A program made the position numbers and the translations under genes. 64,000 nt of DNA, taken from the NCBI GenBank assembly GCA_036365455.1, contig JAWQUS010000007.1, positions 22,584,001 to 22,648,000 on the forward strand. The letters run 5' to 3'. Shown piece by piece: positions 1-9,965 of the stretch. The notes under the pieces were generated by a model, which saw only the letters and a list, made by a program, of their open reading frames with translations, was not told the DNA's origin and did not search any database. Source of the DNA: Macrosoma leucophasiata (Eukaryota; Arthropoda; Insecta; Lepidoptera; Hedylidae). Each line of letters starts with the position of its first letter. Position 1 is the stretch's first letter.

Positions 1-539
1 CCGGCTATGCTAACACCAAAAAACATTAAAATGTGGTAATAATTTAATTATACGGTATTTCGTTCACTACAAAATAAATTTAATTAATTATATAGCGTCA
101 ACAACACGTGGTAATTATGCTGTTAAAATGTATGACACGTTTGTAGATTTACCATAGCAGCGCCATCTATTGATTACTTACTCAACCCAATCGAAAGGTA
201 TCGACATCTGTTAGAATCATTTGGAGTTAACAGATAATTGTGACTGTCAAATAATAACAGACAAATAATTAGCAATAAATTAAAATTGCGACTATAATTT
301 GAGATTTAAACTATCCTATCTCTCAAGTTGGATCGAACTGCACATGGTGTGCGAATTTTATTATAATCGGTTAAGTGGTTTAGGAGTCCATTGAGGACAA
401 ACATTGTGACACGAGATTTATATATATTAAGATATATATATATAAATATAATGTAAATATATAAATATGAAAGGTACAAAGATGTATATTTATTATATAT
501 CTATATTAAGTACAAATATTAATAAATATTAAAGATACG
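1..539. other. AT-rich sequence, no gene seen
   Basis: No open frame, RNA gene or recognised repeat was found. Positions 418-500 are almost pure A and T and lie where the 3' tail of the LINE fragment at 540-775 (minus strand) would end. If the host gene at 1537 onward is read correctly, this stretch is part of one of its introns. Confidence 0.4.
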
Positions 540-775
540 AATTGGGAATAATCACGATGAATGACAGACATTTATTCTGAGACAGCAAATTAAAAAAATG
601 TTGACGTACTTTACGTTTGAAAGATAATTTACAAGTTGATTTTCTGATAGCCACGGGAAGCGCGTTCCAAAGTTTTATTTCCGAAACAGTGAATGAATGG
701 GAAACAAAGCTAGTGTTGTGAGAAGGAATGGCTAGGGTAAGATTTTCCGAAGAGCGAAGATTATCTTATCGCTAA
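540..775 (-). pseudogene. LINE reverse transcriptase C-terminal fragment
   Basis: On the minus strand this stretch reads as the end of a non-LTR retrotransposon polymerase: SSENLTLAIPSHN, then SFVSHSFTV, then IKLWNALP, then a basic KLSFKRKVRQHF end. The LWN(A/S)LP core is a usual mark of the region after the thumb in Jockey/CR1-type LINEs. The same order (SSENLLLKTPSHN, SFVSNSYTV, RLWNSL) is found at 12111-12602, so both belong to related families. It is 5' truncated and not expressed as far as can be seen. Confidence 0.6.
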
Positions 776-1161
776 TTTAAAATTTAAATTAGTGATGTTT
801 CTGTTGATACCAATCATCTTCTGCGGACTATTACTACTACTACCAATCGAACTAGCATAATTTAACACTTTAAAATTATTTTTGCGGATTTTGTCACGTG
901 TACAATACTACAAACTTCCTTAGCCGACGTTGTGCGAGCTTTATAAGTTTTACAATGTCTGAAGCTCGTGAAAACCTGCGAAAACGTATACCACTTCTGA
1001 TTCTCAATAAATCTATTCTTTGTACGATATTTTTTGTCTTCTTTCAATTTCATCATTCATCGCCACTTAAACTCCAAATATATTTTAAAATTTTAGTTAA
1101 CAGAACATGTGAATCAGTTTCTTCCTCTAGTAATGTATTTAAATGTTGGAAATACTTCCTT
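776..1161. other. no gene seen
   Basis: AT-rich sequence. A 119-codon open frame on the plus strand from 898 has no recognisable domain and runs into the SINE at 1162, so it is not treated as a gene. Confidence 0.4.
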
Positions 1162-1480
1162 GATACGTCCCACTGCAGGGCACGAGTCTCTCTCCTTCTT
1201 GGGAGGAGGCCTGGACCTTACTCCACCACGCGCTCCAATGCGAGTTGGTGGCGATAAGGGATAGTGGCCAATCCGCTCACGGATGTTTTCAAACCGCCCA
1301 TAAGGCCTCCGACAAGGTTTAACGACTGCTGTCTATCGATAGCGACGGCTTAACGTGCCCTCCGAAGCACGGAAACGCATATTTTTTTAAATTTGCCACT
1401 AGTCACCCATCACACACCCGACCGCTTAACCGAGTAAATCGCTTCCGATCTACACCAGAAGCGGGGCCATGCGCGCTTCG
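1162..1480 (-). repeat. 5S rRNA-derived SINE, minus-strand copy
   Basis: Reverse-complement relative of the copy at 52746-53098. Both share the head GCGCGCATGGCCC, a 5S rRNA-like internal segment, the body with TGCTTCGGAGGGCACGTTAA and the tail GGCCTGG...GCCC(A/T)GCAGTGGGACGTAT. In this copy the 5S-like part reads, on the minus strand, GGTTAAGC then GGTGTGTGATGGGTGACTAG, more decayed than the other copy. It lies just upstream of the first visible host exon. Confidence 0.65.
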
Positions 1481-1536
1481 CTTTAGTTTGCTATAGACGA
1501 AATAAATCCGTCAAACAATGTTTTTTAATCTCACAG

Positions 1537-1734
1537 GTTACCCAGTAGTAAACGATCCTCTATACAACCACCCCGTTTTCGGTCCACTCCGGGGCAAAGG
1601 GGGCGATACGGGGGGCAAGACTGATGAACAGCTGGTGAGGGACCTGATAGCCATCCACAACGCTGAAAACTGGCTCGGCGTGGACGCAGCTGACGATGAC
1701 CTGCTGTTTTCTAAGCCAGCATCTGATGATAAAG
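1537..1734 (+). CDS. RPUSD2: RPUSD2-like pseudouridine synthase, internal exon (end of the synthase domain)
   Basis: First visible exon of an RluA-family RNA pseudouridine synthase. These enzymes turn uridines of tRNA or mRNA into pseudouridine. The exon opens in the middle of a codon and reads YPVVNDPLYN, then HPVFGPLRGKGG, the stretch that follows the R-x-H-Q-I-R-V-H-L block at the end of the RluA fold. Borders are a TCTCACAG acceptor and a GGTAAGC donor; the exon starts in phase 1 and ends with one base of a codon. The catalytic Asp motif must be encoded upstream, outside the window. The second half is acidic (DAADDDLL). The identification rests on this exon together with the last two; orthology to RPUSD2 rather than another RluA paralogue is inferred from the C-terminal tail. 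Confidence 0.8.
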
Positions 1735-1962
1735 GTAAGCAATAGAACTATCACCTAGAATAAAGGCGTCTTTCAACATACGAGTATATTCCCTTATTAA
1801 ATGAAATACGCGCTCTACACTACCTTCCTGCGTTGGTGTAACTTTCACCTAGAATAAAGGCGTATTTAAACATAATAATATATTCCCTTAATAAATTAAA
1901 TACGCTTACTACACTCACACTCTACACTAGGTATCTATATCGGGGTATTTCAATATAATACG
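1735..1962. other. start of intron, imperfect direct repeat
   Basis: The segment CACCTAGAATAAAGGCGT occurs twice (about 1752 and 1847), each followed by a similar 60-70 bp stretch ending in TACACT. This is an imperfect tandem repeat of about 95 bp directly after the splice donor. Confidence 0.45.
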
Positions 1963-3379
1963 TATCGTAGTGATCCGGTAAACTACAGACCCATTGCGAT
2001 TACTTCCCTTCTTTCTAAGGTCATGGAGCGTGTAATAAACACGCAGCTGCTGAAATACTTGGAGGATCACCAGCTGATCAGCGATCGCCAATATGGCTTT
2101 CGGTATGACAGATCGGCTGGTGATCTTCTAGTGTACCTCACGCACCGATGGGCTCAGACCTTAGACAACAGTGGGGAAGCATTAGCTGTGAGCCTAGACA
2201 TCGTAAAGGCTTTTGACCGGGTCTGGCACAGGTCTCTTCTCGCGAAGTTACCATCGTACGGTCTCCCTGAGAAGCTATGCCATTGGACAGCCAGCTTTCT
2301 GTCAGAGCGTTTCATCAAAGTTCTAGTCGATGGACAAAGCTCTGACACTTTACCAATAAACGCTGGTGTACCGCAGGGCTCTGTGTTATCTCCCACACTT
2401 TTCTTACTACATATCAATGACATGTTGGAACAGAACCTTAACTATCATTGTAATGCTGATGACAGTACGGGAGATGCACACTATACAAGCCGCGCAAATG
2501 CTTCTCGGGCGCTTATCGAGGAGATTAGAACTAGACTTGTGTATGAAGTCGAGAACTCTCTGGAGCGAGTCTCTGATTGGAGAAGATTAAATCTAGTCCA
2601 GTTCAACCCCACAAAGACACAAGTCTGCGCGTTTACCGCTAAAAAATCCCCATTCATTGTAGCGCCACAGTTTCAGAACATTAGTAAAATTGTAGGTATC
2701 CTGGGTGTTGACATTTCGAATGAAGTGCAGTTTCGGGGTCATATAGAGGGTAAGACCAAGCTGGCATCCAAGAAGCTCGGGGTGCTAAACAAGGCGAGGC
2801 AGTATTTCACACCGGGGCAACTTCTACAGCTATATAAAGCTCAAGTGAGGCCCCATTTGGAATACTGCTCTCATCTTTGGGCGGGAGCCCCTAAATACCA
2901 GCTCGGTCCCCTTGACTCCATTCAAAAACGTGCCATTCGAATCGTCAACGACCCAGGAATCACAGATCGACTCGAAGATGACTGAGTCTGCGCAGAGACA
3001 TCGGTTGTCTATGCATCTTCTACCGCCTTTACAATAGTGAATGCTCTGATGAACTGTTCGATCTGGTGCCATCGTCTCCATTCCTTCATCTTACAACCCG
3101 CCGAAGAGAGAAGTTTCACCCGCACAGATTGGACACTTGGCAGTGCTCAACAGCCCGATTCGCGCGTTCATTCCTGCCCAGAACGTGCAAATTGTGGAAC
3201 GAACTTCCCTCTGAGGTGTTCCCCCGGCGCTACAATATGAGGTTCTTCAAAACAGGCGTCAAAAGAGTCCTTCATGGCTGGCAGCGCGTTGGCAACTCCC
3301 CTGATGTTGCAAATGTTCATAGGCGGCGGTAACCACTTTCCATCAGGTGGCCCGTCTGCTTGTCTGTCAATCCTTTGAC

Positions 3380-3380
<1 letters not shown>
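1963..3380 (+). mobile_element. 5'-truncated Jockey/CR1-type LINE, reverse transcriptase part
   Basis: Reads as the C-terminal two thirds of a non-LTR retrotransposon polymerase, inserted in intron 1 of the RPUSD2-like gene in sense orientation. The main frame is 2023-2985, in frame back to 1963. In order: VNYRPIAITS, GFRYDRSAGD, the first catalytic block SLDIVKAFD, then GVPQGSVLSP, the catalytic box (NADDST, where the usual first residue is Tyr), and the thumb with HLEYCSHLWAG. At about 2975-2985 the frame shifts; the next frame continues the family's usual end (SLRRDIGCL, LWNELP). The 3' end CATCAGGTGGCCCGTCTGC runs straight into a TA microsatellite. It lacks the 5' half, including the endonuclease, and is inactive. 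Confidence 0.85.

Positions 3381-3468
<88 letters not shown>
3381..3468. repeat. TA dinucleotide microsatellite
   Basis: An almost perfect (TA)n tract of about 88 bp directly at the 3' end of the LINE fragment; it may have grown from the LINE tail. Confidence 0.95.
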
Positions 3469-3470
<2 letters not shown>

Positions 3471-3534
3471 CCCTTAGAAAATTAAACACACTTACACTCA
3501 TACTCTACACTAGGTATAACCTGTGTCGATGTAC

Positions 3535-3605
3535 ATAAACAACACACACACAAACTGCGAGACCCGAAATAAATACCCGTATACAAATATTTATCCAATC
3601 AACCG
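3535..3605 (-). repeat. tRNA-derived SINE fragment
   Basis: In reverse complement it matches the body of the SINE at 7273-7445: GATAAATATTTGTATACGGG, then TTTCGGGTCTCG and a TGTGTGTTGTTTATGTAC stretch. The tRNA-like head is missing or unrecognisable. Confidence 0.5.
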
Positions 3606-3620
3606 GTCGTCCCACCTGGT

Positions 3621-4510
3621 CGTGTGTCTGGGTCGTCCTATAAATTTTTGGTTTTCATATCTGTATAGCTTTATTTTAGTATGATATTATTGAAACAACA
3701 GTATATTGTCTGGATGAGCGCAGTAGCTACCATTGTACATGGTGATTGCGTAGATTTACTGAGAAATTTGCGCGACCGTCGTCCACACAAATTTGGCCAA
3801 GAAATTGAAGCCTACCTAGAACTAGTCTACTATCTGACTCGGTCCTAACTCATGTTACATTCAGAAATATGCACAGTTCTACTAGAGGAGAGTGGTTCTA
3901 AAAGAGGTATTGATTTCACCCGTCAAGGCACAAGAAAAATATGACAATTGATTTTCAATTGTCTAGCCGCCGGCGGCTTTACGTTCCTTGTAGGGTTAAT
4001 ATTACTTATAGTAATACCAAAGTTTTTATAAAGCGAATAGGTACAACATCCCATCGCATTAGACTTTGTCAATCCTTGTCGTTATTAATGCTACATGTAA
4101 AGATAACGTACCTAGATTACATTGTGACCTATGATTCAATAACAATGTATTACAGAAAAGCATTATCATAACATTAACAAAGTTAAAAAAATTGATGATA
4201 AGTATTCCTTTATTTCTCAAAGGTATAAAAATATTACGAACGCGGAAGTATTTAGAAAGGAGAGAAAAATGCCTTTTCAGGGTTTTCGTATTAATTGGAT
4301 ACAGTTGGCGAGCGTTCGCAATATTTCCACCGTGTAAGCCGCTGTTATCGGATTAAAGAACGCATTAGCGGCGTCTACAAGACGTTAAGCCTTTTAACAG
4401 TGTGAAACACGCATGTGATTAAAAGTCGGATGTTTTTTAAACTTGCCACGTTCTTTTGCAGTGATTGTTTTGCGTGTTTAAATTTATTTTGACGTGCAAG
4501 AGTATTTAAT
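3621..4510. other. intron, no gene seen
   Basis: No credible coding frame. Positions 4226-4335 contain an imperfect inverted repeat (AATATTACGAACGC and GCGTTCGCAATATT) that could be an old MITE; nothing else is recognised. Confidence 0.4.
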
Positions 4511-4735
4511 ATTAGCGGACCGCCCAGGCTTTGCGCGGGTGCATGCAATGTTACCTACCCTCTCCTATTGGTCTTAGCCTAAAGTCTTAGTCTTAGCCTA
4601 AAGCCTTCCTCGATAAACGGGCTATCTAACACTGAAATATTTTTTGAAATCGGACCTGTAGTTCCTGAGATTAGCGCGTTCAAACAAACAAACAAACAAA
4701 CGCACAAACTTTTCAGCTTTTTAATATTAAAATGT
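4511..4735 (+). repeat. dispersed repeat with CAAACAAACAAAC tail region
   Basis: Begins ATTAGCGGACCGCCCAGGCT and ends with a (CAAA)n run followed by TTTTCAGCTTTTTAATATT. From general knowledge of lepidopteran genomes this head and tail combination marks a common short non-coding repeat. Only one copy is seen in the window, so its ends are approximate. Confidence 0.45.
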
Positions 4736-4759
4736 TAGTAAATAGTATATGGTATAGAT

Positions 4760-5037
4760 TACTGGTGGTAGAGCTACAATGACGGAGCTCGCGGGACGTA
4801 GGCACCACCGCATTACATTAATATACTGGCCGCTAAATGGTAGTGTTCAGCAATATCGTGTTCCGGTCAGGTGTAAATGTACGGCTATGTAATATCCTTA
4901 GGCCTCAGGAGTAGTAATGCATCTACATTTTGACCTTGGTCTTTGTGTGGGTGTCTATAGGCTGCAGTCATCACTTAACATACTGATGTTACATTGTGAA
5001 TTGCATGTTTGATTGCCACTTCCTTTCATAAAAAAAA
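4760..5037 (+). repeat. 270-bp SINE-like repeat (copy 1 of about 15)
   Basis: Family described here once. Consensus order: TACTGGTGGTAGAGCTCC, GGAGCTCGCGGGCGTAGGCA, CACCGCATTACCTAATATAC, GTGTTCAGCACTATCGTG, GGCATAACACCTTAGGCCTC, TGTGGGTGTCTATAGGCTGC, AACTGCATGCTTGTTTGCCA, then a short A-rich tail. It has no coding frame and looks like the 3' end of a Jockey/CR1-type LINE that spreads as a non-autonomous unit. This copy has a small deletion in the middle (the GGCATAACACC segment is lost). Confidence 0.75.
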
Positions 5038-5040
5038 GTG

Positions 5041-5165
5041 ATTTGAAAGTCCATGAAACGAAAAAGCAACAGTAAAAAGAGACAGACACATACATTCTTA
5101 AGATTTAACGTAGGACAAAATGAGATTGGAAGCATTATACAGTGTCTCTCATTAAAATTTGTGAA
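5041..5165 (+). repeat. short dispersed repeat (copy A)
   Basis: Matches 8115-8225 over about 110 bp: ATGAAACGAAAAAGCAACAG, GAGACAGACACA, AAGATTTAACG(T/C)AGGA, GGAAGCATTATACAG. Family unknown. Confidence 0.55.
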
Positions 5166-5648
5166 GATTTTTTTTTAATTGCATTGCACACACGTTTTTA
5201 TTATTCCATTTTACTTCATTTCAGACTATTTGATTTAATATTTGCTAAATATTACATTTTAAGCAATTTTTAAATGTTATCTTCAGAAGTTGTATTATTT
5301 GTCGACATAAATAGTTGTTTTTGGATATTTTTAACTCTAACCGTATAGGTATTGTTCATAAAGATTTTCGTGGGCTAATTTCCTTGACTATATACGTATA
5401 GTCTTTAAACATGTTAATGGTTTGCATTATTTGATGCATACTGTCTCTATCTATATAGACTACATACCCCTAAATGCATAATTCATTTTCAAAATATACT
5501 TTGTCTGTTTCATTCGAAATTTTCGTATTAAATTTATAAAACAAGCGAGTTTGTGGCACGTGTATTTAATTTCACGGGTGTAGAAGTGTATTTATTGCAC
5601 ATTTTTAAAATTCTCTCTCTTTTAAAATTGCGCTGCTAACTCAATTTA
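5166..5648. other. intron, no gene seen
   Basis: AT-rich sequence without frames, RNA features or repeats that I can name. Confidence 0.4.
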
Positions 5649-5812
5649 TGTATGTATGTATGTATCTTCACACCAGGTCAAAAGTCTTAGGAATCGGCGT
5701 GCATGTATGAAGAGAATGATGAAGGTAGACGAGGCACGAGAGGTATGTCAGGAATATCTGGCGCTCTGCACTCTCTGCCTACCCCGTTAGGGACCTGGCG
5801 TGAAGATACATA
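5649..5812 (+). repeat. dispersed repeat with ATAC/TATG ends (copy A)
   Basis: Begins in a TATG run followed by TATCTTCACACCAGGTCAA, contains AGTCTTAGGAATCGGCGTGC and CTCTGCCTACCCCGTTAGGG, and ends CCTGGCGTGAAGATACATAC. The ends are inverted to each other. A second copy is at 44508-44677; small remnants of the ends lie at about 32228-32250 and 32985-33015. Probably a SINE or LINE tail with an (ATAC)n end. Confidence 0.6.
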
Positions 5813-5996
5813 CTAACTCAATTTGTATACCAAATATGTCCGTAGTTGGTTTACTCTCATAATGTGCGAAGGTTATCGTACATTTTTCACAGACGAGGGA
5901 CGTCGCAATTGAGAAAACTAAAACACATACTCGCACTACAACACCACACCCAACTTTGTACCATGAAGAGTGTATTTATTGTGTATATTCCCACAG

Positions 5997-6092
5997 TGGA
6001 GGACGAGTGCGACACGGGTCCGGCGTCGCGGGAGTCATCACCGCGGCTGGAATCGCCCGCGCCCGGTCTTACCCCATCTACTGTTATGACCC
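5997..6092 (+). CDS. RPUSD2: RPUSD2-like gene, exon with Ser/Pro-rich linker
   Basis: Acceptor TATTCCCACAG, donor CC|GTATGT. The split codon formed with the previous exon (G plus TG) gives Val and the frame then reads EDECDTGPASRESSPRLESP without a stop. It ends with one base of a codon. The content is low-complexity Ser/Pro/Glu, and the exon is assigned to the gene by phase, position and splice sites rather than by homology. It would lie in the variable linker between the synthase fold and the conserved C-terminal tail. Confidence 0.65.
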
Positions 6093-6876
6093 GTATGTAT
6101 ATTGAAATTTCTCGTATGGTTATTTATAAATAGATAGTGGATGGTTCAGAGATTAAAGATATTGTAATCGTAAAATTTAAAAATAATTTATTTAGCATGT
6201 AGCCGGCGTTGCCTCAATAACTTTTTAATATTGTAGACTGAAGTATTTTAATCAAATCAAATTTAATCTAGCAGGATATCAATACAGTAATGTACAATTA
6301 AAATAAAAATATATATTGTAAAATTTAAAATTTAGGAGGGAGGTAGTTTACTGAATAAAATAATTCATTTATCCGGTACCCGTTCATTTTACTTACAAAC
6401 GTTTCCAAAACTCTTCACTGCAAAACCAACGTTTCGCAACGATTTCGTTTCACATCTCAACTTTCCACAACTAGATCACTACTTAAATAATTCACTTAAC
6501 AAACAGATTATTACAAAGCTATTCATTTCATAACTCATCACTTCATAAATAATTTAGTTGAAGAAAATATTCCCAAATTTTACGACATAGTCAGGGTAGG
6601 TCGAAGCATGCCGCACCGTTCGGTGTTAGGTATTTTGCTGACAGTATTAATTATTATTTTACACATTTACGTAATCAAATGTTTGCGAAATAATAAGTAT
6701 ACGAATGGTTGAGTTGCTCAATGATACATTTGCGGAATTATAATATTTGTAGAATTAACAGTATACAAAACGTTGGTTGTGAAATGAAGATATGCGTAAC
6801 GTTTGTCGGTTGAACATTAGTGAAGTGATTTATCCAGATATTGCGAGTTGTGGACGTTTATATTCATTGTGATCCA
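6093..6876. other. intron, no gene seen
   Basis: AT-rich intron sequence between two exons of the RPUSD2-like gene; no repeat family recognised. Confidence 0.45.
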
Positions 6877-7010
6877 TCACCATCATCATTTTCGCTGAAT
6901 AACGCTGCTGGGCAAAAGCCTCTCCCAAAGATGCCCGCAACCACCACCAGGTCCTCGGTCCATCTCGTGCAGAGCCTGCCTATGGTTCGTCTTTCCAAGA
7001 CCTTACCCTA
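6877..7010 (-). repeat. LINE/SINE 3' tail of the (ATC)n family
   Basis: On the plus strand: CACCATCATCATTTTCGCTG, then ACGCTGCTGGGCAAAAGCCT and CTCCCAAAGATGCCCGCAAC. The motif with an ATC run, C(G/T)GCTG and GCTGG(G/A)(C/T)AAAGCCT is shared with 60038 and 63262-63540. It is a decayed 3' end, in antisense to the host gene. Confidence 0.5.
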
Positions 7011-7137
7011 TAAACACTGCGATAAATGTCTACTCAAGGAAAACTTATATCGGATCGTGCGTGGCGTATGCTTCACAATGTATGTATCTGTATTAAAATT
7101 TCGTATCGAAATATTAAAACTGTTGTATTTGTTACAG

Positions 7138-7250
7138 CAACCCTCCCCAGTCCGTCTGGCGGGGCGGAGGCACCGATGGAGGCGTCACGGCCTCTTGCAC
7201 CCTCGCCTGTGGCTTCGCCGGCGCTCAACGACGATTCTAATGATGCTAAG
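7138..7250 (+). CDS. RPUSD2: RPUSD2-like gene, exon with Pro/Ala-rich linker
   Basis: Acceptor TTTGTTACAG, donor AAG|GTGATT. Phase joins the previous exon (C plus CA, Pro) and the exon ends on a complete codon. It reads TLPSPSGGAEAPMEASRPLA and ends LNDDSNDAK. GC content is far above the flanking intron, as for the other exons. No domain; probably a disordered linker. Confidence 0.65.
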
Positions 7251-7272
7251 GTGATTTAATCTGACCAATTTT

Positions 7273-7445
7273 GACGACCCGGTTAGTCCAGCGGTGTGAG
7301 ATGACCGTTTGATTCGAAGGGTCGCGGGTTCGATCCCCGCAACGGGACAAATATTTGTATGGCTTACAGATATTTGTTTCGGGTCTGGGTGTTTGTGTAT
7401 GTGTTGTATGTGTACAACGGCACCCACGAGTTTTATACCTACTGT
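7273..7445 (+). repeat. tRNA-derived SINE
   Basis: The head has Pol III box A-like GGTTAGTCCAGCGGTG and box B GGTTCGATCCCCG, with the usual spacing of a tRNA. The body is AAATATTTGTATGGCTTACA, TTTGTTTCGGGTCTGGGTGT and a TGTGTATGTGTTGTATGTG stretch. Directly downstream of exon 3 donor, in sense. Confidence 0.75.
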
Positions 7446-7532
7446 GGGGCTGTGAGTGTAAGCGTATTTTAATTAATTTTTAATTATAATTTCAATAATG
7501 GTTCGCGAGGCTATGGAGATTAATAAAACATC

Positions 7533-7786
7533 TACTGGTGGTAGAGCTCCAGTGACGGAGCTCGCGGGCGTAGGCACCACCGCATCACCTAATATACTTG
7601 CCGTTAAATGATAGTGTTCAGCACTATCGTGTTCCGGTCAGGTGGTAATGTACAGACCTGTAATTTCCGGCACATAGGCATAACACCTTAGGCCTCAGGA
7701 ATGGTAACGCACCTGCATTTTGACTTTGATCTTTGTGTGGGTGTCTATAGTCTGCAGTCATCACTTAACATCAATGTAAACTGCAG
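7533..7786 (+). repeat. 270-bp SINE-like repeat (copy 2)
   Basis: Near-consensus copy from TACTGGTGGTAGAGCTCC to AACTGCAG; the last 25 bp and the A tail are missing. Confidence 0.8.
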
Positions 7787-8114
7787 TAGAATTAAAGCGC
7801 AACAGTCTGTAAGACGTCAAGATACAATTAGTAACTTTTGTGTTAATCCTGAACGCTATGCAAGACGTTTGCGTATTAGATAGAGGTAGCTGCACATAAT
7901 ATTTTTTCAAACTGCTGTCAGACACATGTCACCTCAGTCTGCCCGAGACCACGGAAGCTGAAAAACGACCGAAACGTCGGGTTCGATTTTAGAGATAAAA
8001 CTGAAAACTAGTTTTATTTCAATGAGTGTAGCTCGTGAGTAAACCTAACAACATACCGTGATTCAATCTGTTATTTGGAAGTGAAAACTTCAAAATTCTC
8101 AATAGCAGCGTTGT
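7787..8114. other. intron with a weak LINE-tail signature
   Basis: Around 7960-7985 the sequence GACCGAAACGTCGGGTTCGA resembles a motif frequent near LINE or Penelope tails. Nothing else is supported. Confidence 0.3.
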
Positions 8115-8225
8115 AATTTGAGAGTCGATGAAACGAAAAAGCAACAGTGAAAAGAGACAGACACAAATTCGTAAGATTTAACGCAGGAGAATGTGAGATA
8201 GGAAGCATTATACAGAGTCTGTTAT
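8115..8225 (+). repeat. short dispersed repeat (copy B)
   Basis: Second copy of the repeat at 5041-5165, same orientation, about 85 percent alike by eye. Confidence 0.55.
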
Positions 8226-8480
8226 GATTTTGCGCACCCTTTTTTTCATTGTAGCGCCTAACTTAGAGTTCGATTGTGTATTGCACACTTTTTTTTTCCA
8301 TTGTAGCCTTACTCAGGGTCGGACTGTGCCTTTAAACACACTCTTCTTTCTTTCTTTTGACTCCTTCCTTCCTCACTTTTTTTCAATTGACTCTGTAGTA
8401 AGAGACGACTGAGAAAACTTTTTTGTATATTATGATAGCAAGTACAGTTCCAGAAGTCATAATACAGAAGCTCAAAGCTC

Positions 8481-8682
8481 AAACCAGAGGTCATAATACA
8501 GAAGCGTTATCACCCGTGAAGGCTTAGGTTACCTTGCCTCTGTGATTGTAAATACATCACTTTCGAACCGAAACACTATAGTGCTGAACAGTACCATTTG
8601 GCTGCAGATAGATTGATAACGTAATATGGCGGTACCTACGCACTCGAGCTCCAGAGTCGAGGCCGGATTTCTACCACCAGTA
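8481..8682 (-). repeat. 270-bp SINE-like repeat (copy 3, decayed)
   Basis: Minus-strand copy ending CTACCACCAGTA. Heavily mutated: AACACTATAGTGCTGAACAG and CGAGCTCCAG are still clear. Confidence 0.65.
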
Positions 8683-8752
8683 CAGGTGCTTGTGGATAAT
8701 TAATGAATGAACATTTTATAAGGCATATTTCAACAAAAAATATTGTCCACAG

Positions 8753-8944
8753 TCGGACAAAGTGACAGTGGCAACGCAGACGGGTTGTGCGGCGACCGCG
8801 ACCCGACCGAGTGGGGTAGCTAGTAGCAGTTCTACCGGTACAGACGCGCTGTCCCCTGACCCCCACTGCTACGAGTGCCGCGTCCGGTACCGCGACCCCC
8901 GTCCCAGGGACCTCGTCATGTATCTGCACGCTTGGAAGTACAAG
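8753..8944 (+). CDS. RPUSD2: RPUSD2-like gene, exon with conserved C-terminal cysteine motif
   Basis: Acceptor ATTGTCCACAG, donor AAG|GTAACA, 64 complete codons in phase 0. After a Thr/Ser-rich stretch it reads LSPDPHCYECRVRYRDPRPR and then DLVMYLHAWKYK. The pattern C-x2-C followed by D-P-x-P-x-DLVM-x-LHA is, from family knowledge, the tail of RPUSD2-type proteins that follows the synthase domain. This is the strongest evidence for the gene's identity. The two Cys residues are present. Confidence 0.85.
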
Positions 8945-9011
8945 GTAACAAACCGCTTTTTCTCTAAATTCAACTACAAACCACTGTCAGAGAATATGTA
9001 ATTATACTACG

Positions 9012-9258
9012 TGCTACACGTCCACTACACTAAGGCGCCAACTAGTGGAACACAATGAAAAACCTTACAGTACTCGTCTAGTACGTAAGATGGCGTGCAA
9101 TCGAATTACATCGCACATACGAAGATTTCTCAAGAGTTGGCATATATACAACTTCCCAACGTCAACCGTTGGGCCGCGGCCCGCCAGGCGCTACCACCTC
9201 GCCTGGTCGGAGGATCCTCCCTTTTCGCCGGAGGAACACTTCCACCCGTTCCTCCACA
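9012..9258 (+). repeat. 5' LTR of the TRIM-like element
   Basis: Starts TGCTACACGTCCACTACACT, contains GGGCCGCGGCCCGCCAGGCG, ends CCGTTCCTCCACA. Confidence 0.85.
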
Positions 9259-9682
9259 GTGGTGACCCCCGACGTGATTGGAAGCAACCTTCTCACCAGC
9301 CACTCTCTGCAGCACCTTCGACGACGTCATCCCTCATATCACCAGCACCTGATCGAGCGGTAACCAAGTCACGCCAGCCAGCACCCTCGGCTTCATCAGG
9401 GATACTCCACACGCCTGCAGCGACCGCGCATGCCTGGACTACCCTGCAGCCACATCAGCGTCAGTACTGCGTGGACGGACGCAGTAGCTACTACGCAGCG
9501 ACTACCTCGACTCAAAGGGGACTTTCGCATCACCGCAACAGCGACTACCTCGACTCACTGAGGACCTTCGCACCCGACTCACTGGGACTTGCGGCATGGG
9601 ACTATATGGCATTGGCACAGCTCCGCGAGAAGCTCTGACAGCTGTCTCGATCATATCAACCTCCGGTCTTGGAGGGGAGTGA

Positions 9683-9927
9683 TGTAGCGTCCACTACATT
9701 AAGGCGCCACCTAGTGGAACACAATGAAAAACCTTACAGTACTCGTCTAGTACGTAAGATGACGTGCAATCGAATTACATCGCACATACGAAGATTTCTC
9801 AAGAGTTGGCATATATACAACTTCCCAACGTCAACCGTTGGGCCGCGGCCCGCCAGGCGCTACCACCTCGCCTGGTCGGAGGATCCTCCCTTTTCGTCGG
9901 AGGAACACTTCCACCCGTTCCTCCACA
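9683..9927 (+). repeat. 3' LTR of the TRIM-like element
   Basis: Starts TGTAGCGTCCACTACATTAA; same body and end as the 5' LTR, followed by the target duplication TACG. Confidence 0.85.
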
Positions 9928-9965
9928 TACGTATAGAATGGACACTTCGACGACCCGTTCGATTT

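Larger units (their letters stand above)
9012..9927 (+). mobile_element. non-autonomous LTR retrotransposon (TRIM-like), complete
   Basis: Two direct repeats of 247 and 245 bp (9012-9258 and 9683-9927), more than 95 percent alike by eye, start TG and end CCTCCACA. A primer-binding-site-like GTGGTGACCCCCGACGTG follows the left repeat and a purine run GGAGGGGAGTGA precedes the right one. The 4-bp TACG flanks both sides (9008-9011, 9928-9931). The 424-bp interior has no protease, RT or integrase, only a Ser/Pro/His-rich open stretch (about 9259-9638) that may be a Gag remnant. It sits in the last intron of the RPUSD2-like gene. A solo LTR of the same family is at 61413-62199. Confidence 0.85.

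Noticed and set aside
9045..9638. 197-codon frame as a possible gene
   Set aside because: It begins in the 5' LTR and covers the interior of the TRIM-like element; the Ser/Pro-rich part may be a Gag remnant but not a host gene.
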